Below, in pieces: positions 33,617 to 42,783 of a stretch of 64,000 bases of DNA (positions are counted from its first letter, which is position 1; every line of letters starts with the position of its first letter). Under the pieces are notes generated by a model. The model did no database searches, had not been told where the DNA came from, and worked only from the letters and a program-made list of their open reading frames with translations. The position numbers and the translations under genes are program-made. This DNA is from an uncultured Methylopila sp. (GTDB lineage: Bacteria; Pseudomonadota; Alphaproteobacteria; Rhizobiales; Methylopilaceae). The DNA lies in the NCBI GenBank assembly GCA_902168115.1, contig CABHPB010000072.1:1-64000 (forward strand). The letters are read 5' to 3'.

Positions 33617-35526
33617 GCGGCGGCCCTCCGCGGTTCGTCGGCGCGGCTGGCCTCGACAGCCATCAGCACTAGTTCGGCGACGTCCCTGACCTCGGCGCTC
33701 CGGCCCGTGACGCCCTCCAGCATCGCCGTGCAGGTCGGGCAGGCGACAGCGACGACCGAGGCGCCGGTCTCGGCGGCCTGGGCCATGCGGATGTCCGGAA
33801 TGCGGGCGTCTCCGGGCACGTCCGCGACCGGCGCGCCGCCGCCCCCGCCGCAGCACATCGAGCGCCTGCCGTGGCGGGCCATCTCGACGCGGGAGAGGCC
33901 GATGCGGTCGAGCAGCTTCCGGGGCGCTTCGGTCTCGCCGTTGTAGCGGCCGAGATAGCAGGGGTCGTGATAGGTGACGGTCCCGGCGTCGAGCTTGCCC
34001 GGCGCGAGCTTTCCCCCGTCGATCAGCTCGAGCAGGAAAGCGGTGTGGTGGACGACCTCGAAGTCGTCGCCGAAGGCCCGGTACTCGTTCCGCAGCGCAT
34101 GCAGCGCATGCGGGTCGGACGTCACGATCCGGTTGAACCGATATTTCCTCAGCGTCTCGATGTTGGCGCGGGCGAGCGCCTGATAGGTCGCCTCGTCGCC
34201 GAGCCGCCGGGCGAGGTCGCCCGTGTCCCGCTCCTCCTCGCCGAGCGTCGCGAAGTCCACGCCGGCCTCGTGAAACAACTTGAGCAGAGCCCTGAGCGTG
34301 CGGCCGTAGCGCAGGTCATAGGCGCCGTCGCCGAGCCAGAGCAGCACGTCGGCCGCGCCGCGCTTCGAGATGACCGGCAGCTCGATCCCGGCCGCGAAGT
34401 CGCCGCGCGCGGACAGCGGCCGCCCGCCCGGCTCGTCGGCCTCGCGCAGGTTCGCCAGCGTCTCGAAGCTCTTCTGCGGCGGCGCGCCGAGTTCGAGCGT
34501 CTGGTGACGGCGCAGCGAAACGATGGCGTCGACGTGCTCGATCATCATCGGGCACTCTTCCACGCAGGCACGGCAGGTCGTGCAGCTCCACAGCGTATCG
34601 GGATGGATCTTGGCGTCCGGACCGATGACCTTGAACAGCGGGCCGGCCTCGCCCGCGACGTCGCGGGCGTTAGGGTAGGGGCTGCCGGCATAGGCCGGGC
34701 CGTCGGGCGCGAGGCTCGCGACGAGATCCTGGATCAGCCGCTTGGGGTTGAGCGGCTGGCCGGCGGCGAAGGCCGGGCAGGCGGTCTCGCAGCGGCCGCA
34801 CTGGATGCAGGCGTCGAAGCCGAGCAGGCGGTTCCAGGTGAAGTCCGCCGGCAGTTCCGCGCCGAGCTTCGGCGCATCAAGGTCGAGCGGGACGAGGGCG
34901 GCGTCGGGCTTGTCCTGCTCGAAGCGCTGCTGGCGCGGATGCGCGATGAGATGCAGCGCCCCCGCCACCGCATGGCGCATCGGCCCGCCCTTCACCTCAT
35001 AGGCGAGGCCGAGCCCGCCAGCCGCCGCGACGAGCAGCGCGATGGGAAGCACGGCGTTTCCGGGGCCCGCCAACGCGATCGAAAGCGCCGCGACGGTTCC
35101 GCCCGCGGCATAGGCCAGCAGCAGGATGGGCAGGCGCTGGAAGCGCCCCTTGGACAGGCGCTTCGGGGTCTTCGGATAGCGGCGGGCGCCGACCAGCAGC
35201 GAGCCGGCGAGCGTGATGGCGAAGGCGAGCGCCACGACGCCCCAGTAAAGGTGCGACCCCGCAAGAGGGGGCAGGATCGCGAAGGCGGTGAGGACGGTCG
35301 CGGCGAGCAGCCCGCCGGCGACGATCGCGTGCATGCGCGAGGCGTAAGCGTCGCGGGCGACGACGTGATGGACGTCGACCAGGTAGCGCTTCGGCAGCTT
35401 GGCGAGACCCGAGACCCAGTCGACCGGCGCCGCGGCGCCGAGCCGCCAGAGCGCGGCGCGCCGGAGCGCCTGCGCGGTCGCGAGCCCGGCCATCAGGAAG
35501 GCGAGGGCGGCGAAGGCGTATGTCAT
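33613..35526 (-). CDS. dgcB: DgcB-type membrane Fe-S oxidoreductase of dimethylglycine demethylation
   Basis: 637 residues. The N-terminal third has several membrane helices. Then come two 4Fe-4S motifs (CIQCGRCETACP and CTTCRACVEECP) and two cysteine-rich CCG-type domains (YHDPCYLGRYNG, MCCGGGGGAP, ACPTC). This layout matches the heterodisulfide-reductase-like subunit DgcB, which works with DgcA to remove a methyl group from dimethylglycine. ATG 35526 is chosen over GTG 35532 because AGGGAGGG stands seven bases before it. It is coupled to etfA by a GTGA overlap. Confidence 0.88.
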   Translation of the reverse strand: MTYAFAALAFLMAGLATAQALRRAALWRLGAAAPVDWVSGLAKLPKRYLVDVHHVVARDAYASRMHAIVAGGLLAATVLTAFAILPPLAGSHLYWGVVALAFAITLAGSLLVGARRYPKTPKRLSKGRFQRLPILLLAYAAGGTVAALSIALAGPGNAVLPIALLVAAAGGLGLAYEVKGGPMRHAVAGALHLIAHPRQQRFEQDKPDAALVPLDLDAPKLGAELPADFTWNRLLGFDACIQCGRCETACPAFAAGQPLNPKRLIQDLVASLAPDGPAYAGSPYPNARDVAGEAGPLFKVIGPDAKIHPDTLWSCTTCRACVEECPMMIEHVDAIVSLRRHQTLELGAPPQKSFETLANLREADEPGGRPLSARGDFAAGIELPVISKRGAADVLLWLGDGAYDLRYGRTLRALLKLFHEAGVDFATLGEEERDTGDLARRLGDEATYQALARANIETLRKYRFNRIVTSDPHALHALRNEYRAFGDDFEVVHHTAFLLELIDGGKLAPGKLDAGTVTYHDPCYLGRYNGETEAPRKLLDRIGLSRVEMARHGRRSMCCGGGGGAPVADVPGDARIPDIRMAQAAETGASVVAVACPTCTAMLEGVTGRSAEVRDVAELVLMAVEASRADEPRRAAA

Positions 35527-35556
35527 GCGCACGCCCTCCCTCGCAAAGTCTCGATC

Positions 35557-35697
35557 TTCCCTGCCCCTTGAGGGGAGGGGTCGGCGGCGGGGGTGCGGGC
35601 GGGACCTCTTTCAATCAAGGCGACGCCTGTTCCCGCGCTTTCCGGGGCCCGCAGCGATTCACCCCTCACCCCGACCCTCTCCCTCAAGGGGAGAGGG
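35557..35697. repeat. Pair of oppositely oriented REP-like elements
   Basis: In the dgcA-dgcB gap, one element (35562-35592) reads GCCCCTTGAGGGGAGGGG then TCGGCGGCGGGGGTG. A second (35661-35697) is the same pattern reversed: CACCCCGACCCTCTCCCTC then AAGGGGAGAGGG. Each forms a hairpin. Head-to-head pairs resemble BIME units. They share the core with 1-39 and 42158-42185. They may stabilise the upstream dgcA mRNA end. Confidence 0.7.
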
Positions 35698-35748
35698 GGG
35701 CGGAGGCGTCGAGCCTGAAAATTCGCGGACCCGCCCATCCGCATCGCC

Positions 35749-37794
35749 TCAAAGATCCTTGCAGAGACGCAGGGCGTCGTAGATGGCGGCGTGGATGTTG
35801 CGGCCGGCGACGGCGTCGCCGATGCGGTAGAGCGCGTAGCCGGCCGACAGGTCGAAAGGCTGCGGCTCGCCGCGCACGATCGCGTCGAGGTCGGTCTGGC
35901 CGTGGTTGATCGATCCGGCCTTGAGCGCGCGATAGACCGCGTCGACCGGCGTCGTCCCGTGGTCGACGACGACATGGTCGACGACGCGCTCTTCCTCGGC
36001 GTCCGTCATGGTGTTGCGGAGCGCCGCGATCAGCCGGTTGCCTTCCGGGTAGATCTCGATGAGCTCCATGTTCGGCGTCATGACGACCCCGAGCTTGTAG
36101 AGCTCGCGCAGGTGAATCGGCTGGTTGGTGGTGCCGACCTCTTCCGCCACCATGCGGTCGTGGGTCGCGAGCTCGACGAGGCAGCCGCGCTTGGCGAGTT
36201 GTTCCGCCGTAGACGAAGCGGCGTGGCCGCCGATCTCGTCATAGAGCAGCACCGTGCCGGACGGCTCCTTGGCGCCTTCGAGCACCTCCCAGCATGTCGT
36301 CGCGTGCTCTTCCGCGCCCCTGGCGTGGCCGCGCGAGGCCCTGCCGCCGGTCGCGACGATCACGACGTCGGGCTTTTCGGCGAGAATCTTCTCCTCGGTC
36401 GCCTCGACACCGAAGCGCACGTCGACGCCGAGCTTCTGCACCTGGCCGATCAGCCAGCGGGTGACGCCCGACATCGCCTCGCGCCAGCCGGCCTTGGACA
36501 GCACGTTGATCTGGCCGCCCGCCGTTGGGTTCTTCTCGAACAGCACGACCTGATGGCCGCGCTCGGCCGCGACGCGCGCGGCCTCGAGGCCGCCGGGGCC
36601 GGCGCCGACGATGACGACCTTGCGGCGCACGTCCGCCTTGCGGATCTCGTGCGGCATGCCGAAAGCCTCGCGGCCGGTCGCGGCGTTCTGGATGCAGAGC
36701 GCGTCGCCGCCGACATAGATGCGGTCGATGCAGTAGCCGGCGCCGACGCACTGCCGGATGTCGTCGGCGCGGCCTTCCGAGAGCTTCTTGACGAGGTGCG
36801 GGTCGGCGATGTGGGCGCGGGTCATGGCGACCATGTCGACATGGCCTTCCGAAACGGCGCGGGCGGCGGTCGCGAGATCGGTCACGCGCTGGGCGTGGAA
36901 CACCGGCACGTCGACCTCGCGCTTGATGGCGCTCGGCAGGAACAGGAAGGGCGCGACCGGGAACGACATGTTCGGCAGCGAGATGGCGTGGGCCATGTGG
37001 TCGCGCGCCTGGCCGCCGAGCACGTTGACGAAGTCGACCAGCCCGCGCCGGGCGTATTCGGCCGCGATGGCGAGGCAGTCTTCCTGGCTAAGGCCGTCCG
37101 CGACCATCTCGTCGCCGGTCATGCGGATGCCGATGACGTAGTCGTCGCCGACCTCGGCGCGCATCGCCTCCAGCACCTCCATGCCGAAGCGCATGCGGTT
37201 TTCCAGGCTCCCGCCATACTTGTCGGTGCGCTGGTTGACCGCTGGCGACCAGAACTGGTCGATCAGGTGACCATGCGCGGCCGAGACCTCGCAGCCGTCG
37301 AGCCCGCCCTGCTTGCAGCGCCGCGCGGCGTCGGCGAACGACTTCACGATCCGCGCGATGTCCTCCTCCTCGATCTCCTTCGGGATCGTGCGGGAGGCCG
37401 GCTCGCGGCGGACCGAGGGCGAGACGGTCGGGAACCAGTTCTCGGTGTCCCACTTGGTGCGGCGGCCCATGTGGGTCAGCTGGATCATCAACTTGGCGCC
37501 GTGCGCGTGCACGCGGTCGGCGAATTGCCGGAAGAAAGGCACGACGCTGTCGTCGGCGACGGAGATCTGGTTCCAGGGCGCCGCGGGGCTGTCGATCGCG
37601 ACCGAGGACGAGCCGCCGAACATGGTCAGTCCGATGCCGCCCTTGGCCTTTTCCGCGTGATAGGCCTGGTAGCGCTCCTGCGGCTTGCCGTCCTTGCCGT
37701 AGCCGGGCGCGTGGCTGGTCGACATCACGCGGTTGCGGATCGTCAGGCCCTTGATTGTCAGCGGCTTCAGCAATGCGTCGGCGTTGGCGATCAC
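35749..37794 (-). CDS. dgcA: DgcA-type dimethylglycine demethylase (OYE-like flavoprotein)
   Basis: 681-residue enzyme of the trimethylamine-dehydrogenase/2,4-dienoyl-CoA reductase family. An N-terminal FMN TIM barrel (about 1-340, IQLTHMGRRTKW, GCEVSAAHGHLIDQFWSP) is followed by a 4Fe-4S cluster segment (CVGAGYCIDRIYVGGDALC) and FAD/NAD-binding domains (VVIVGAGPGGLEAARVAAER). It demethylates dimethylglycine to sarcosine with DgcB, passing electrons to EtfAB. GTG 37794 has GGAG eight bases upstream. It follows gbcB by 52 bases. Confidence 0.9.
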   Translation of the reverse strand: MIANADALLKPLTIKGLTIRNRVMSTSHAPGYGKDGKPQERYQAYHAEKAKGGIGLTMFGGSSSVAIDSPAAPWNQISVADDSVVPFFRQFADRVHAHGAKLMIQLTHMGRRTKWDTENWFPTVSPSVRREPASRTIPKEIEEEDIARIVKSFADAARRCKQGGLDGCEVSAAHGHLIDQFWSPAVNQRTDKYGGSLENRMRFGMEVLEAMRAEVGDDYVIGIRMTGDEMVADGLSQEDCLAIAAEYARRGLVDFVNVLGGQARDHMAHAISLPNMSFPVAPFLFLPSAIKREVDVPVFHAQRVTDLATAARAVSEGHVDMVAMTRAHIADPHLVKKLSEGRADDIRQCVGAGYCIDRIYVGGDALCIQNAATGREAFGMPHEIRKADVRRKVVIVGAGPGGLEAARVAAERGHQVVLFEKNPTAGGQINVLSKAGWREAMSGVTRWLIGQVQKLGVDVRFGVEATEEKILAEKPDVVIVATGGRASRGHARGAEEHATTCWEVLEGAKEPSGTVLLYDEIGGHAASSTAEQLAKRGCLVELATHDRMVAEEVGTTNQPIHLRELYKLGVVMTPNMELIEIYPEGNRLIAALRNTMTDAEEERVVDHVVVDHGTTPVDAVYRALKAGSINHGQTDLDAIVRGEPQPFDLSAGYALYRIGDAVAGRNIHAAIYDALRLCKDL

Positions 37795-37846
37795 AGGCGT
37801 CGCTCCGAAGCGGCGTTAAGGGTCGGACGGTCCTCGCGGGGCCCGG

Positions 37847-38980
37847 TCAGCGTTCGACGACGAGATCGCTCGTCGGTCTGGAGCAGCACAGCAGCGCCAT
37901 GCCCTGGTCGATCTCGCGCTGGCGGATGCCGCCGGCGTGCTTCATGTCGACGGTCCCGGAGGCGAGCTTCGACTTGCAGGTGCCGCACAGGCCCTTGGTG
38001 CAGGACGAGGGCAGCCGCATGCCGGCCTTCCGCGCGGCGTCGAGCACCGTCATGTTCTCCGGGCAGTCGATGAAGCGCTTGGTCTTCGAGAACTCGACCC
38101 GGTAGGTCCGGACCTCGGCAGGCGCGGCCTCGGCCTCGAAGGTCTCTGCGGCCTGCTCCGCCGCCGCCAGCTCGGCGCCGGACAGCTCCTCGAAGTTGAA
38201 GCTCTCCTCGTGGTGCCGGTTCATATCGAAGCCGGCGTCCGCCAGCATCTTCTTCACGCCCGCCATGTACGGCGCGGGACCGCAGACGAAGACCTCGCGC
38301 TCGCGGAAGTCCGGAACGGCGAGCGCCAGCATCGGCAGGCTGATGCGGCCGGTGAAGCCGTGCCAGCGCTCGGCCGGCGCGTCGCGCTCGCACACGGGCA
38401 CGAACTGGAAGCCGGGGTCGCGCGCGGCCATCAGCTCAAGCTCGGCGCGGAACACGATGTCGGCCGGCGTGCGCGCCGAATGCACGAACACGACGTCGCG
38501 CGGCTCGGCGAGGTCGTGGAAGGTCCGCGACATCGACATCATCGGCGTGACGCCGCTGCCGCCGGACAGGAACAGGTACTTCTTCGCCGGGTGCTCGAAG
38601 CAGGAGAACTCGCCCATCGGGCCGAGCGCGCGCACCTCCTTGCCCGGCTGCATGTTGTCGTGCAGCCAGTTTGAGACGGGCCCGCCGGCGACGCGCTTCA
38701 CCGTGATGGACACGACGTCCGGCCGCGTCGGCGCGGAGGAGATCGTGTAGCAGCGGTGGATGGTCTCGGATCCGACCTCAAAGGCGAAGGTCAGGAATTG
38801 GCCGGGCTTGTAGTCGAAGCGCTGCGGCGTGCGGGCGCCGAACACGAAGGTCCTGACGTCGGGCGTCTCCTGCCGAACGGCCCGGCAGACCAGCACGTCG
38901 TCCGCTTCCGCGTTCCATGCGCCGGGAGCGGTCAGGCGCTCCGAAGCGGGCTCGGCCGATCCGTTGAGGCCGCTGCTCAC
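37847..38980 (-). CDS. gbcB: GbcB glycine betaine monooxygenase reductase
   Basis: 377 residues. A ferredoxin-NADP reductase-like part binds FAD (RCYTISSAP) and NAD(P)H (FLSGGSGVTPMMSMSR, VFVCGPAPYM). A C-terminal plant-type 2Fe-2S ferredoxin has SSCTKGLCGTCKSKL and a distal Cys in LLCCSRP. It feeds electrons to the GbcA oxygenase. GTG 38980 overlaps the gbcA stop by four bases, so both are made together. Confidence 0.92.
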   Translation of the reverse strand: MSSGLNGSAEPASERLTAPGAWNAEADDVLVCRAVRQETPDVRTFVFGARTPQRFDYKPGQFLTFAFEVGSETIHRCYTISSAPTRPDVVSITVKRVAGGPVSNWLHDNMQPGKEVRALGPMGEFSCFEHPAKKYLFLSGGSGVTPMMSMSRTFHDLAEPRDVVFVHSARTPADIVFRAELELMAARDPGFQFVPVCERDAPAERWHGFTGRISLPMLALAVPDFREREVFVCGPAPYMAGVKKMLADAGFDMNRHHEESFNFEELSGAELAAAEQAAETFEAEAAPAEVRTYRVEFSKTKRFIDCPENMTVLDAARKAGMRLPSSCTKGLCGTCKSKLASGTVDMKHAGGIRQREIDQGMALLCCSRPTSDLVVER

Positions 38981-40242
38981 GAGCGCCGCCCCACATAGTC
39001 GGCCATGCGGCCGCAGTACCAGTTCACGAATTTCTCGACGAGCATCTCGGTGTGCGGCGAGTAGGGGCCGGGCTCGTAGGCCGGGCTCTCCATGCTGCTC
39101 TGGCAGTAGCCGACGAGGGTCGAATCCTGGTCGTTGGTCGCGAGCCAGACCGAGGTCAGGTTCTCGAGGTCGTAGTCGACGCCCTCGACCGCATCCTTGT
39201 GGACGAGCCACTTGGTCCTGAGCAGGGAATGCGTCGCGTCGACCGGCAGCACCGAGAAGGTGACGATGTGGTCGCCGAGGAAGTGGTGCCAGCTGTTCGG
39301 CTGGGTCCAGACCGACAGGCCGCCGATCTTGGCGTTGGTGAGGTCGCCGAGCAGCTTCCTGCAGGCCGCCTTGGTGTCGATGGTGTGGCTCTCGCCATCG
39401 CCGTCGAGCGGCAGGCGCTCGGTGCGAAAGCCCGTGACCATCGTGTCGAGTTCGTCGATCTCCTTCGACGGCAGGCCGCTCGCCTCCCAGTCCTTGTGGT
39501 TGTCGCGGATCAGGCAGCCGTAGCGCTCGGCGTTGGCGCGGTCATGGTCGTCCATCTCCTCCGGCGAGAAGCCGAAGCCGTAGGCGAACAGCGGGACGGT
39601 GAGCTCGGGATGGTTCGCCCCGCAGTGATAGCACTCGCGGTTGTTCTCCATCGTGAGCTTCCAGTTGCCCGGCTCGACGATGTCGGACTGGAAGGCGACC
39701 TTCGTGTTCCGGACGTTGTGGGGAGCGATGTACGGGCCGAGGCGGCGCGCGACGTCGTCGAAGTCGGCCGGCGGCTCGTCGGCGAGGCAGATGAAGAGCA
39801 GGCCCTCGAGCGAACGGATGTGGACAGGCTTCAGACTGTGGCTGCAGGCCTTGAAGTCCGGGCCCATGTGCTCGGCGTGGAGCAGCGAGCCGGCGAGATC
39901 GTAGGTCCAGGAATGGTAGCGGCAGACGAGGTTGCCGACCGTGCCCTTCTCCTCGTGGACGAGGCGGGCGCCGCGGTGGCGGCAGACGTTGTGAAACGCG
40001 CGGACCTGCTCGTCGTCGTCGCGGACGATCAGGACCGATGCGCCGGCGACCTCGACGGTCATGACGTCGCCCGGCTCGGCGACGTCCGGTTCGACGCCGA
40101 CATAGATCCAGTTGCGCTTGAAGATCCCTTCCATGTCCGCCTGGAAGATTTCCGGATCGCGATAGAACGCCGCCGGCAGCGTGTAGCCGCGCTTGCGGTC
40201 GCGAAGGAGCTGCTGGAGGGGCGTTTGGGTCACGTCGAGCAT
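38977..40242 (-). CDS. gbcA: GbcA Rieske-type glycine betaine monooxygenase
   Basis: 421 residues. The N-terminal Rieske domain has ligands Cys87-His89 and Cys107-His110 (CRHRGARLV, CRYHSWTY). The catalytic domain has the mononuclear iron site around ENNRECYHCGANHPEL with His206 and His211. With GbcB it oxidatively removes a methyl group from glycine betaine, yielding dimethylglycine and formaldehyde. It is first in the gbcA-gbcB-dgcA-dgcB-etfA-etfB-BCCT run. A choline or carnitine monooxygenase would look similar, but linkage to dgc and sox genes favours glycine betaine. Confidence 0.92.
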   Translation of the reverse strand: MLDVTQTPLQQLLRDRKRGYTLPAAFYRDPEIFQADMEGIFKRNWIYVGVEPDVAEPGDVMTVEVAGASVLIVRDDDEQVRAFHNVCRHRGARLVHEEKGTVGNLVCRYHSWTYDLAGSLLHAEHMGPDFKACSHSLKPVHIRSLEGLLFICLADEPPADFDDVARRLGPYIAPHNVRNTKVAFQSDIVEPGNWKLTMENNRECYHCGANHPELTVPLFAYGFGFSPEEMDDHDRANAERYGCLIRDNHKDWEASGLPSKEIDELDTMVTGFRTERLPLDGDGESHTIDTKAACRKLLGDLTNAKIGGLSVWTQPNSWHHFLGDHIVTFSVLPVDATHSLLRTKWLVHKDAVEGVDYDLENLTSVWLATNDQDSTLVGYCQSSMESPAYEPGPYSPHTEMLVEKFVNWYCGRMADYVGRRS

Positions 40243-40469
40243 CGTTGGGCTCCGCGCATCGCCGGGCGCCGTATCCCGCGCCCTTGGAACGATTATGATC
40301 GCGCCGTTCCGCCACGCTGGCTTGCGAGCGACATCGACTTTTGAAAGCGCGACTTCGCCCTTCGACAGCGCTTATGCTGCGAACGAGGCGCGAGCGATGC
40401 CTTCGTGGTATTTTAAGGCATGCATAGTCGCCCCCATGGTGATGTGAGGTCGGGATTAGAGAGGGTAGG

Positions 40470-40739
40470 ATGCGCGACACCGCTTATGCGCGAGAGATAG
40501 CTAGCGCCAATATCGGAGGCCACTGTATCGAGAAGATTTATGTAAAAGCGCAGAATCAGGAGGAGATACGGTTCTCGTGGTGGAAGGGTGGCAAATTTGC
40601 GCCGCGCCCCCTTGATCTCCCGGAAGATGAGCTTTTAAGATTATTTGATCTATCCATAAAAAATGGAGTTTTTTCCAATAATTTCCTTAACGCTCTATTG
40701 AGCGCAATGAATTCTGCGAAGAATTCAGGAAAATTCTAG
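40470..40739 (+). CDS. AT-rich hypothetical protein, probably acquired
   Basis: 89 residues, not recognised. It is predicted cytoplasmic, with a basic/aromatic middle (RFSWWKGGKFAPRPLDLPED) and an amphipathic C-terminal half (ELLRLFDLSIKNGVFSNNFL). Codon use differs sharply from its neighbours: AAA, ATA, TTA and TTT are common, and 40621-40680 has only about a quarter G+C against roughly two thirds around it. GAGAGGGTAGG precedes ATG 40470. The ORF is alone on the plus strand between gbcA and sdaA. The 227 bases before it also carry some AT-rich sequence and the gbcA promoter. It may be a recent insertion or an orphan gene. Confidence 0.5.
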   Translation: MRDTAYAREIASANIGGHCIEKIYVKAQNQEEIRFSWWKGGKFAPRPLDLPEDELLRLFDLSIKNGVFSNNFLNALLSAMNSAKNSGKF

Positions 40740-40778
40740 ACATCTTAGACTTCAGACTCTCGGCGAAGCGCGGAAGCT

Positions 40779-42125
40779 TCAGCAGGCGGCGACGTTGACC
40801 GCGAGACCGCCGAGCGAAGTCTCCTTGTACTTCGCCGCCATGTCGTGGCCGGTCTGGCGCATCGTCTCGATCACCTCGTCGAGCGTCACCCGGTGGTCAC
40901 CGTCGCCCCGCAGGGCGAGGGAGGCGGCGACGACGGCCTTGTTGGCGCCGAAGGCGTTGCGCTCGATGCAGGGCACCTGAACCAGCCCGCCGATCGGATC
41001 GCAGGTCATGCCGAGATGGTGCTCCATGGCGATCTCGGCGGCGTTCTCGATCTGGGCAGGCGTGCCGCCGAGGATCGAGGCGAGCCCGGCGGCGGCCATG
41101 GCGGCGGCGGAGCCGACCTCGCCCTGGCAGCCGACCTCGGCGCCCGAGATCGAGGCGCGCTTCTTGATGAGGCCGCCGATCGCGGCGGCGACAAGCAGAT
41201 ACTCGCGGCCCTTCTCGACGCTCCAGTCCGGGCAGAAGTCGCGGGCGTAGCGCATCACCGCCGGCACGATTCCGGCGGCGCCGTTGGTCGGCGCTGTCAC
41301 GACGCGCCCGCCCGAGGCGTTCTCCTCGTTGACCGCGATCGCGAAGACGGAAATCCAGTCGACGATCTCATGGGCAGGACGGCTGTTCAGCCAGGAGCCT
41401 GCGCTCAGTTGTTCATGCAGCTTCTTGGCGCGGCGGCGCACCTTCAGCCCGCCCGGCAGGATGCCCTCCTGCTTCAGCCCGCGCTCAATGCAGCCGAACA
41501 TCGCCTCGGCGATGGCGTCGATCCCCTCGGCGATCTCGGCCTCGCTGCGCAGCCCGAACTCGTTCTCGAGCTGGACCGCCGCGATGGAGCGCTGCTCGCG
41601 CTCGCAGATCTCGAGCAGCTCCGCGACGCTCTCGAACGGTTTGCGCGAGGGGCCGTGGTCGAGCGATTCGCTTTCGCCTTCCGCTACGACAAAGCCGCCG
41701 CCGATCGAGTAGTAGACCGTCTCGGCGAGCACCGCGCCGTCCCCGGACAGCGCACGAAAACGCATGCCGTTGGTGTGGCGCGGCAGGATCTGTTCGAAGT
41801 CGAAGACGAGGTCGGCGGCCGGATCGAACTCAGGACCGTCCGGAGCGAGGCGCCTGGTCTCGCCGAGCTGCGCGACGAGCGGGCCGACGATGTCCGGATC
41901 GATCGTCGCCGGTTCGTGGCCGAGCAGGCCGAGGAAAATCGCGACGTCGGTGCCGTGCCCGCGGCCCGTCCAGGCCAGCGAGCCGAAGATCTCCGCCCTG
42001 ATCCGCGCCACGCCCTCGATGGTCCGGGCGTGGTCCCGGAAGCGCTTGCCCGCGACCATCGGGCCGACGGTGTGCGAGCTCGACGGACCGATGCCGATCT
42101 TGAAGATGTCGAAGACGGAGATCAT
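40779..42125 (-). CDS. sdaA: L-serine dehydratase, single-chain iron-sulfur type
   Basis: 448 residues. Both domains of the bacterial enzyme are present in one chain: beta ([33 protein letters not shown]) and alpha ([18 protein letters not shown]). The 4Fe-4S cysteines lie in [28 protein letters not shown]. It converts serine to pyruvate and ammonia. In betaine catabolism glycine is turned to serine by serine hydroxymethyltransferase and then to pyruvate by this enzyme, so its place behind soxBDAG makes sense. ATG 42125 is chosen because it starts directly at the conserved domain. Confidence 0.93.
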   Translation of the reverse strand: MISVFDIFKIGIGPSSSHTVGPMVAGKRFRDHARTIEGVARIRAEIFGSLAWTGRGHGTDVAIFLGLLGHEPATIDPDIVGPLVAQLGETRRLAPDGPEFDPAADLVFDFEQILPRHTNGMRFRALSGDGAVLAETVYYSIGGGFVVAEGESESLDHGPSRKPFESVAELLEICEREQRSIAAVQLENEFGLRSEAEIAEGIDAIAEAMFGCIERGLKQEGILPGGLKVRRRAKKLHEQLSAGSWLNSRPAHEIVDWISVFAIAVNEENASGGRVVTAPTNGAAGIVPAVMRYARDFCPDWSVEKGREYLLVAAAIGGLIKKRASISGAEVGCQGEVGSAAAMAAAGLASILGGTPAQIENAAEIAMEHHLGMTCDPIGGLVQVPCIERNAFGANKAVVAASLALRGDGDHRVTLDEVIETMRQTGHDMAAKYKETSLGGLAVNVAAC

Positions 42126-42157
42126 TCGGGGATCCGGCGAGGGGAGCGGCGGTTTCC

Positions 42158-42185
42158 GTCCCCCTCCAGCAAGGGGGAGGGGAGC
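42158..42185. repeat. REP-like element in the soxG-sdaA gap
   Basis: TCCCCCTCCAGCAAGGGGGA (hairpin arms CCCCCT and AGGGGG) followed by GGGGAGCAGCGGTGAGG. It matches the core of the elements at 1-39 and 35557-35697 and lies between the soxG stop and the sdaA start. Confidence 0.55.
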
Positions 42186-42204
42186 AGCGGTGAGGCCACT
42201 CCAT

Positions 42205-42783
42205 TCAGGCCGCGTTCTGAAGCCCGAACGCCGCCTCGACAAGAAAGCCGTGAGCGTAGGTCGAGAACGACCGCCAGACCTCGACGCGGTAGGACGGCTC
42301 GGCGCCGGCGCGGATCAGCACGATCTCGCATTTGCCGAGCAGCGTGCGCGTCGCCGAGCCCGCCGGGAACGCCGCGTCGGACAAGTCGAGCGGACAGCCG
42401 GCGTTCAGCGCGATCGCGGCGTTCGCGCCCGAAATCTCCAGCGAGACGTTGCGGTGGGAGACCGAGACCAGCGAATGCGGCCGGTCCCTCAGCGTCGCCT
42501 CGACCTCCTCGGCGATCAGCTGCGCGTCGGCCTCCGGGCCGCCGATCAGCCACTCGTCCGGGCCGAGCCGTGCGGACCAGCGGCCGCCGCGGACGACGAT
42601 CGAGTTGATTTTCTGGTCGAGCGCGAAGCCCGCGGCGTCGGCCGGCGCGCCGGCCTTGACGCGCAGGGAGAAGCGCGCTTCCGGCTTCAGCTGGCGGACG
42701 GTGACGCCGCCCGGCAGGGATGCGGGTTTGGCCGCCCCGTCGAGCGGCGAGACGCGACGGGCGTAGAGGCTGTCGTCAAGCAT
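42205..42783 (-). CDS. soxG: Sarcosine oxidase gamma subunit
   Basis: 192 residues of the SoxG family, with an aminomethyltransferase-like fold (FSLRVKAGAPADA, WLIGGPEADAQL, SVSHRNVSLEISG, LNAGCPLDLSDAAFPAGSAT). It is the fourth subunit of the heterotetrameric enzyme that oxidises sarcosine to glycine. ATG 42783 overlaps the end of soxA by eight bases. The family has low identity, and assignment leans partly on the soxBDAG order, which is canonical. Confidence 0.93.
   Translation of the reverse strand: MLDDSLYARRVSPLDGAAKPASLPGGVTVRQLKPEARFSLRVKAGAPADAAGFALDQKINSIVVRGGRWSARLGPDEWLIGGPEADAQLIAEEVEATLRDRPHSLVSVSHRNVSLEISGANAAIALNAGCPLDLSDAAFPAGSATRTLLGKCEIVLIRAGAEPSYRVEVWRSFSTYAHGFLVEAAFGLQNAA

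Noticed and set aside
33401-33946. Plus-strand open frame opposite etfA/dgcB
   Set aside because: Antisense to two well-supported genes, with no recognisable motif.
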